Source: Roseateles chitinivorans
GTDB taxonomy: Bacteria > Pseudomonadota > Gammaproteobacteria > Burkholderiales > Burkholderiaceae_C
Direction of reading: 5' to 3'
Length of the DNA stretch: 64,000 nt
Assembly (NCBI RefSeq): GCF_002761755.1
Contig: NZ_PEOG01000007.1
Location: forward strand, 62,001-126,000
Under the pieces are notes generated by a model. That model ran no database searches. It had not been told where the DNA came from and was given only the letters and a program-made list of their open reading frames with translations. Positions 59,760 through 64,000 of the stretch are shown piece after piece. A program made the translations under genes and the position numbers. How positions within the stretch are numbered: the first letter of the stretch is position 1; each line of letters begins with the position of its first letter.

Positions 59760-60370
59760 GACCGCGCGTCCCGGGCGGTGCCGCTGGCAGACTGAACGCG
59801 GGCTGGATCCTGCTGCGCATCGGCGCTGGCCAGCTCGGCCTGCAGGCTTTCGAGCTCCGCCTGTTCTTCGGATTCCTTGACCATCACGAGTTCGTTCTCG
59901 CCGATGCGGCCGGTCAGCAGACGCACCAGTTGCAACAGCAGCAGGAGGCCGGCACAGACCGAGAAGACCACGCCTGATCCGTAGAAGATGGCCATGGAAG
60001 CGCCGGTCACCGGCGCCTCCATGTCCAGGTTGATGCGCGCCTGCTGCCAGCTGCCCTCGAGGAACAGCCAGGTCACGTACAGCATCAGCAGGTGGCCCAG
60101 CAGCATGCAGGCCTTCTTTCCGCCCACCGGCAGGCGCGACACCAGCATGTCGGTGCCCAGGTGCCCGCCTTCCTTCAACGCGGACACCGCCCCCAGGAAG
60201 CACAGCCAGACGAACAGCCAGCGCGACACCTCTTCGCTGACGGCAATGCCGGAGTTGAAGGCGTAGCGCAGCACGACATTGCCGAACACCAGCACCACCA
60301 TCACGGCAAGTGCGCCGGCGATCAGCAGGTCGATGGCACGGCAGAACCGATCGATGGCGGCGTCGATCAT
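59756..60370 (-). CDS. dctQ: TRAP transporter small permease, DctQ
   Basis: Protein of 204 aa with four membrane spans (IDLLIAGALAVMVVLVFGNVVLRY, SRWLFVWLCFLGAVSALKEGGHLG, ACMLLGHLLMLYVTWLFLEG, ASMAIFYGSGVVFSVCAGLLLLL) and a charged cytoplasmic tail of about 55 residues, longer than usual. EVSRWLFVWLCFLGA is the DctQ signature. Coupled to dctM. Confidence 0.93.
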   Translation of the reverse strand: MIDAAIDRFCRAIDLLIAGALAVMVVLVFGNVVLRYAFNSGIAVSEEVSRWLFVWLCFLGAVSALKEGGHLGTDMLVSRLPVGGKKACMLLGHLLMLYVTWLFLEGSWQQARINLDMEAPVTGASMAIFYGSGVVFSVCAGLLLLLQLVRLLTGRIGENELVMVKESEEQAELESLQAELASADAQQDPARVQSASGTARDARS

Positions 60371-60401
60371 GGCGCCGTCCCCGTGATGAACTGCCCGGCG
60401 G

Positions 60402-61616
60402 TCACAGCGTCGCCCCCTGCAGCAGACCGCGGTCGGCGAGGTTGCCGATCAGCGCCCGCAGGCCGAAGCGCCAGGGTGCCGCGGCCTCGCAATACGTCAC
60501 CCGGTTCTGCAGGCTGCCGAGCCAATGGCTGTGGATGGTCACCACGTCGCCCACCTTGTGGGTGAAGCCGCCGCCCGGCTCGTCGCGATCTTCGATGGGC
60601 GCGAACAGCGTGCCCAGGAACAGCATGAAGCCGTCCGGATATTGGTGGCAGGCCAGCGTCTGCGCCACCAGGTCGACGGGGTCTCGGCTGATACTGGTCA
60701 TGGTGTTGATGCCGCGCAGCGTGTAGCCGTCGTGCCCGCTGACCTGCAGGTGCACGGTCTCTCGGCGAACCTGGTCCAGGCCGAAGTCGCCGTCGAACAA
60801 GCGGATGAACGGCCCGATGGCGCAGGAGGCGTTGTTGTCCTTCGCCTTGCCCAGCAGCAGTGCGCTGCGACCCTCGATATCGCGGAGGTTGACGTCGTTG
60901 CCCAAGGCGGCGCCCACGATGCCACCGTGACTGTTGACCGCGAGCACCACCTCGGGCTCGGGGTTGTTCCACTGCGAATCGGTGCGGATGCCGATGTCCT
61001 GGCCGTGCCCGATCGAGGCCAGCACCGGCGCTTTGGTGAATACCTCGGCATCGGGACCGATGCCGACTTCCAGGTACTGCGACCAGAGCTTGCGTTCCTG
61101 CAGCAGCTGCTTCAGCGCCATGGCCTGCGGCGAGCCGGGGCGGATCTCGGAGAGGCGATCGCCGATCAGGGCCTGCACCTGACTACGCAGGCCCTGCGCG
61201 CGACTCGCGTCGCCACCGGCTTGTTCTTCGATCACGCGCTCGATCATGCTGGCGGCGAAGGTGACGCCCGCGGCCTTGACCACCTGCAGGTCGCAGGGCG
61301 CCAGCAGCCAGGGCCTGGTCTCGTCACGCCCTTCCGGCCGGCTGTTCTCCAGCAGCGCTTCGACACTGCACAGGCGCTCGCCAATCGCGGTGCGCGCGAC
61401 CTGCGCCGGCTGCGGGGTCTCCAGCAGCGTGCTCATGGTGGGGAAATGCGAGCTCAGGTCGAACACGCCATCGGCGCGCAGTGCGACAACGGCCGGGCCG
61501 GCCGGCGCGCCCGGCCGCCACACGCGGCCCACCAGCGCGCCGGCCAGGCCATCCTGTGGCAGCACGGGATGCAGGCCATCGGTGCGCAGCGGCAGGGACA
61601 TCGTGGTTGCAGTCAT
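60402..61616 (-). CDS. xylX: 2-keto-3-deoxy-D-xylonate dehydratase-like protein (XylX, FAH family)
   Basis: Protein of 404 aa in the fumarylacetoacetate hydrolase superfamily, long form. Metal-binding and core motifs are DSQWNNPEPEVVLAVNSHG, ALGNDVNLRDIEGRS and LLLGKAKDNNASCAIGPFI. In the Weimberg pathway XylX removes water from 2-keto-3-deoxy-D-xylonate to give alpha-ketoglutarate semialdehyde. Position right after the xylonate dehydratase gene supports this; L-arabinonate-derived substrate is possible too. GAGGAA precedes ATG 61616. Confidence 0.83.
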   Translation of the reverse strand: MTATTMSLPLRTDGLHPVLPQDGLAGALVGRVWRPGAPAGPAVVALRADGVFDLSSHFPTMSTLLETPQPAQVARTAIGERLCSVEALLENSRPEGRDETRPWLLAPCDLQVVKAAGVTFAASMIERVIEEQAGGDASRAQGLRSQVQALIGDRLSEIRPGSPQAMALKQLLQERKLWSQYLEVGIGPDAEVFTKAPVLASIGHGQDIGIRTDSQWNNPEPEVVLAVNSHGGIVGAALGNDVNLRDIEGRSALLLGKAKDNNASCAIGPFIRLFDGDFGLDQVRRETVHLQVSGHDGYTLRGINTMTSISRDPVDLVAQTLACHQYPDGFMLFLGTLFAPIEDRDEPGGGFTHKVGDVVTIHSHWLGSLQNRVTYCEAAAPWRFGLRALIGNLADRGLLQGATL

Positions 61617-61637
61617 TCAGCGTTCCTCGTGCGAATG

Positions 61638-63419
61638 TCAGTGGTTGTGGCGCGGGGTGCGCTCGGCAATGCGGCGGTATTTCAGGGCCATCTCCAGCGT
61701 GGCACCGTCTGCCAGCTGGCCGGTGTGGCTGCGGTAGATCTCCTCCCACGGCGACTGGCTGGCCGGCACCGGCGGTGGCGGCAACTCGCGCTGGCGGCGT
61801 GCGATCTCCTCGGCCGGCACCAGCGCGTCGCAGCGGCCGGCGTTGAGGTCGATGCGGATGCGGTCGCCGGTCTGCAGCCAGCTCAGCCCGCCACCGACGG
61901 CGCTCTCGGGCGAGACGTTGAGGATGGAGGGGCTGTCGGCCGTGCCGGACTGGCGGCCGTCCCCCAGGGTGGGCAAGGTCTGGATGCCGCGCTGGATCAG
62001 CGCATCGGGCGGCTGCATGTTCACCACCTCGGCCGAGCCCGGCCATCCGATCGGCCCGGCACCGCGCATCACCAGGATGCAGCCCTCGTCGATCTCCAGC
62101 GCCGGGTCGTTGATGCGGGCGTGATAGTCGTCGGCACCGTCGAACACCACGGCCCGTGCCTCGAATACCCCCTCGTGTCCAGGCCGGCTCAGGTAGCGCT
62201 CGCGGAAGCGCTGCGAGATGACCGAAGTCTTCAAGATGCCGAAGTCGAACAGATTGCCGCTCAGCACCAGGAAGCCGGCCTTCTCCATCAGCGGCGCGTT
62301 GAATGGCCGGATGACCTCGCGATCGGTGGCCTCGCGACCCTGGATGTTCTCCGCCACGCTGCGGCCGGTGACGCTGGCGCACTCACCGTGCAGGCGTCCG
62401 GCCTGCTGCAGTTCCCACATCAGCGCGGGCACGCCGCCGGCGCGGAAGAAGCGCTCGCCCAGGAAGCGTCCGGCCGGCTGCATGTCCAGCAGCAGCGGCA
62501 GATCGTAGGCTTGCTCGGTCCAGTCCTCGGGCCGCAGGTCCACGCCGGCATGGCGAGCCATGGCCATGAGGTGGACCTGCGCATTGCTCGAGCCGCCCGC
62601 GCAGCTGACGACCGACAGCGCATTGAGGAAGCTTTCGCGGGTCAGGATGCGCGACGGCCGCAGGTCTTCGAATGCCATGCCGACGATGCGACGGCCCGTC
62701 TCGTAGGCCATCTGCCCGCGTTCGCGGTACGGCGCCGGAATGGCCGCGCAGCCCGGCAGCGACAGACCCAGCGCCTCGGCCACTGCGTTCATGGTCGAGG
62801 CCGTGCCCATGGTGTTGCAGTGGCCGGCCGAGGGCGCGCTGCTGCAGGCGCGTTGCAGAAACTCCTCTTCGTCGATCTCGCCGGCCGCCAGTTGCCGGCG
62901 GCTGCGCCAGATCACCGTACCGGAGCCCACCAGTTCACCGGCATGCCAGCCGTCGAGCATCGGCCCGCCGGACAGCACGATGGCCGGGATGTCCACGGTG
63001 GAGGCGGCCATGATGCCGGCCGGCGTGGTCTTGTCGCAGCCGGTCGTCAGCACCACGGCGTCGATCGGATAGCCGTACAGGATCTCCACCAGTCCCAGAT
63101 AGGCCAGGTTGCGATCCAGTGCCGCCGTGGGGCGACGGCAGTTCTCGAAGATGGGGTGCACCGGGAACTCCATCGGAATGCCGCCGGCGTCGCGGATGCC
63201 GTCGCGAACGCGTCGGGCCAGGTCCAGGTGGATGCGGTTGCAAGGGGACAGGTCGCTGCCCGTCTGCGCGATGCCGATGATGGGTCGGCCCGAACGCAGT
63301 TCCTCGGGCGTCAATCCGTAGTTCATGAAGCGCTCCAGATAGAGCGCCGTCATGTCGGAGCGTTGGGGATCGGCAAACCATTCGCGCGAGCGAAAGCGCC
63401 GACCGGCTCGGTTGTCCAT
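61638..63419 (-). CDS. xylD: D-xylonate dehydratase (IlvD/Edd family, XylD)
   Basis: Protein of 593 aa. Iron-sulphur Cys residues are in SPCNR (Cys60), TTGCDKTTP (Cys128) and AGHCNTMG (Cys201). ALYLERFMNYGLTPEELRSG, PTLGDGRQSGTADSPSIL and the end RTPRHNH closely resemble Caulobacter XylD as I remember it. XylD converts D-xylonate to 2-keto-3-deoxy-D-xylonate; relatives also accept L-arabinonate. It lies between dctP and xylX in one operon, which fits uptake and dehydration of sugar acids. Confidence 0.9.
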   Translation of the reverse strand: MDNRAGRRFRSREWFADPQRSDMTALYLERFMNYGLTPEELRSGRPIIGIAQTGSDLSPCNRIHLDLARRVRDGIRDAGGIPMEFPVHPIFENCRRPTAALDRNLAYLGLVEILYGYPIDAVVLTTGCDKTTPAGIMAASTVDIPAIVLSGGPMLDGWHAGELVGSGTVIWRSRRQLAAGEIDEEEFLQRACSSAPSAGHCNTMGTASTMNAVAEALGLSLPGCAAIPAPYRERGQMAYETGRRIVGMAFEDLRPSRILTRESFLNALSVVSCAGGSSNAQVHLMAMARHAGVDLRPEDWTEQAYDLPLLLDMQPAGRFLGERFFRAGGVPALMWELQQAGRLHGECASVTGRSVAENIQGREATDREVIRPFNAPLMEKAGFLVLSGNLFDFGILKTSVISQRFRERYLSRPGHEGVFEARAVVFDGADDYHARINDPALEIDEGCILVMRGAGPIGWPGSAEVVNMQPPDALIQRGIQTLPTLGDGRQSGTADSPSILNVSPESAVGGGLSWLQTGDRIRIDLNAGRCDALVPAEEIARRQRELPPPPVPASQSPWEEIYRSHTGQLADGATLEMALKYRRIAERTPRHNH

Positions 63420-63485
63420 GGCCGTCGTCGTGAAAGGAAGTGGGGAGAGCGGAAGGCGGCCGCGCCGCCTGCCATGAGAAGCCGA

Positions 63486-64000
63486 CTACTTCTTGGCCGT
63501 CACCGCGGCGCGCGCCTTGGCCAATTCGGCATTCAGCTCGGCGGTGGTGTCTTCGCCAAATTCCTTGCTGAACTTGGCCAGCACCGGCTGGAGCTTGGCG
63601 CGCATCCTGGCCTGTTCGGGCGGCGGCAATTCGGTGATCTGCATGCCGGCCTTCTTCAGCTCGGCCAGGGCCGTCTCGGAGAACGCCCGGATGGTCCTGC
63701 GCTCATACAGGGTGGCTTCACGCGCGGCCTCCTGCACGATCTTCTGCTCCTCCGGCGACAGGCGGTCCCAGGTCTTCTTCGACATCAGCAGCACCCAGGC
63801 GCTGTACATGTGGCGCGACAGGACCAGGTGCTTCTGCACCTCGTAGAACTTGCTGGACAGGATGGTGGCCGGCGGATTCTCCTGCCCGTCCACCGCGGAC
63901 TGCTCCATCGCTGAATACAGTTCGGTGAAGGGCATGGGCGTCGCGTTGGCACCCAAGGCATTGAAGGTGTCGAGGAACAGCGGGCTTTGAATGACGCGCA
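63486..64000 (-). CDS. dctP: TRAP transporter substrate-binding protein DctP (5' end beyond window)
   Basis: The C-terminal 170 residues of a DctP-type periplasmic binding protein. VIQSPLFLDTFNALGANATPMPFTELYSAMEQSAVDGQENP is the typical hinge and ligand region, with SRHMYSAWVLLMSKKTWDRLSPEEQKIV further on. The start and signal peptide lie past 64000. First visible gene of the operon; delivers substrate to DctQM. Confidence 0.93.
   Translation of the reverse strand, partial: RVIQSPLFLDTFNALGANATPMPFTELYSAMEQSAVDGQENPPATILSSKFYEVQKHLVLSRHMYSAWVLLMSKKTWDRLSPEEQKIVQEAAREATLYERRTIRAFSETALAELKKAGMQITELPPPEQARMRAKLQPVLAKFSKEFGEDTTAELNAELAKARAAVTAKK

Noticed and set aside
60525-63914. 1129-codon plus-strand frame over the xylD/xylX genes
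   Set aside because: Antisense shadow; spans two real genes and their gap.

Overview
This 64 kb window comes from a chromosome of a high-GC betaproteobacterium of the order Burkholderiales. The gene content and protein character suggest the Roseateles/Mitsuaria/Rubrivivax neighbourhood; that placement is an inference from remembered family members, not a computed one. Evidence includes the lptD-amgK divergent pair, a metX-metW operon behind a SAM-II riboswitch, type 2 pyrF, purB, ribA, rsgA and truD, and several two-component systems. I see no rRNA, tRNA, CRISPR array, insertion sequence or prophage. Genes are densely packed, and many same-strand neighbours overlap at ATGA or TGATG.

Layout. 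1-12.7 kb is mostly core: partial lptD, an AmgK-like sugar kinase, a LysR regulator, an M20 peptidase, a lipase-like hydrolase, an aspartoacylase-like enzyme, metW/metX with riboswitch and attenuator, sppA and a GST. 12.9-19.5 kb holds a coupled DUF898/M48 pair, another GST, a GNAT, and a 946-aa lipoprotein joining a NodB deacetylase, a caspase fold with an EF-hand, and TPRs. 19.7-25 kb holds purB, a double-glycine-leader bacteriocin-like peptide with a downstream four-helix membrane protein, a small outer-membrane barrel, and an RstA/RstB-type two-component pair. 25-38 kb holds a GNAT, pyrF, a large PAS hybrid kinase, a coupled SPFH/SH3-like secreted pair, a response regulator whose partner kinase carries an in-frame UAG, a thioredoxin-like protein and an esterase. 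38-50.4 kb holds an M14 carboxypeptidase, ribA, rsgA, a YciI-like protein, an MBL hydrolase, a hybrid kinase, an M48 protease, a flavin reductase, a GntR-ABC operon with a visible operator, and truD. 50.6-55.6 kb is more accessory: a minimal RecQ, a membrane protein, a SUKH-like protein, a divergent SDR and a LysR regulator.

55.6-64 kb is one minus-strand catabolic operon. Its order is dctP (cut by the window edge), D-xylonate dehydratase, a XylX-type dehydratase, dctQ, dctM and a secreted GH10 xylanase. It links xylan cleavage outside the cell to sugar-acid uptake and two Weimberg-pathway steps. The oxidising steps (xylose dehydrogenase, lactonase) and the last dehydrogenase are not in view and may lie beyond 64000.

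The observations most worth following are: (1) the NodB-caspase-EF-hand-TPR lipoprotein; (2) the GG-leader peptide with its possible immunity protein; (3) a dockerin-like calcium-binding tail lying in frame behind the UAG stop of the xylanase; (4) a second in-frame UAG that splits a sensor kinase; (5) a SAM-II riboswitch whose aptamer, antiterminator and terminator can be read directly as competing pairings.
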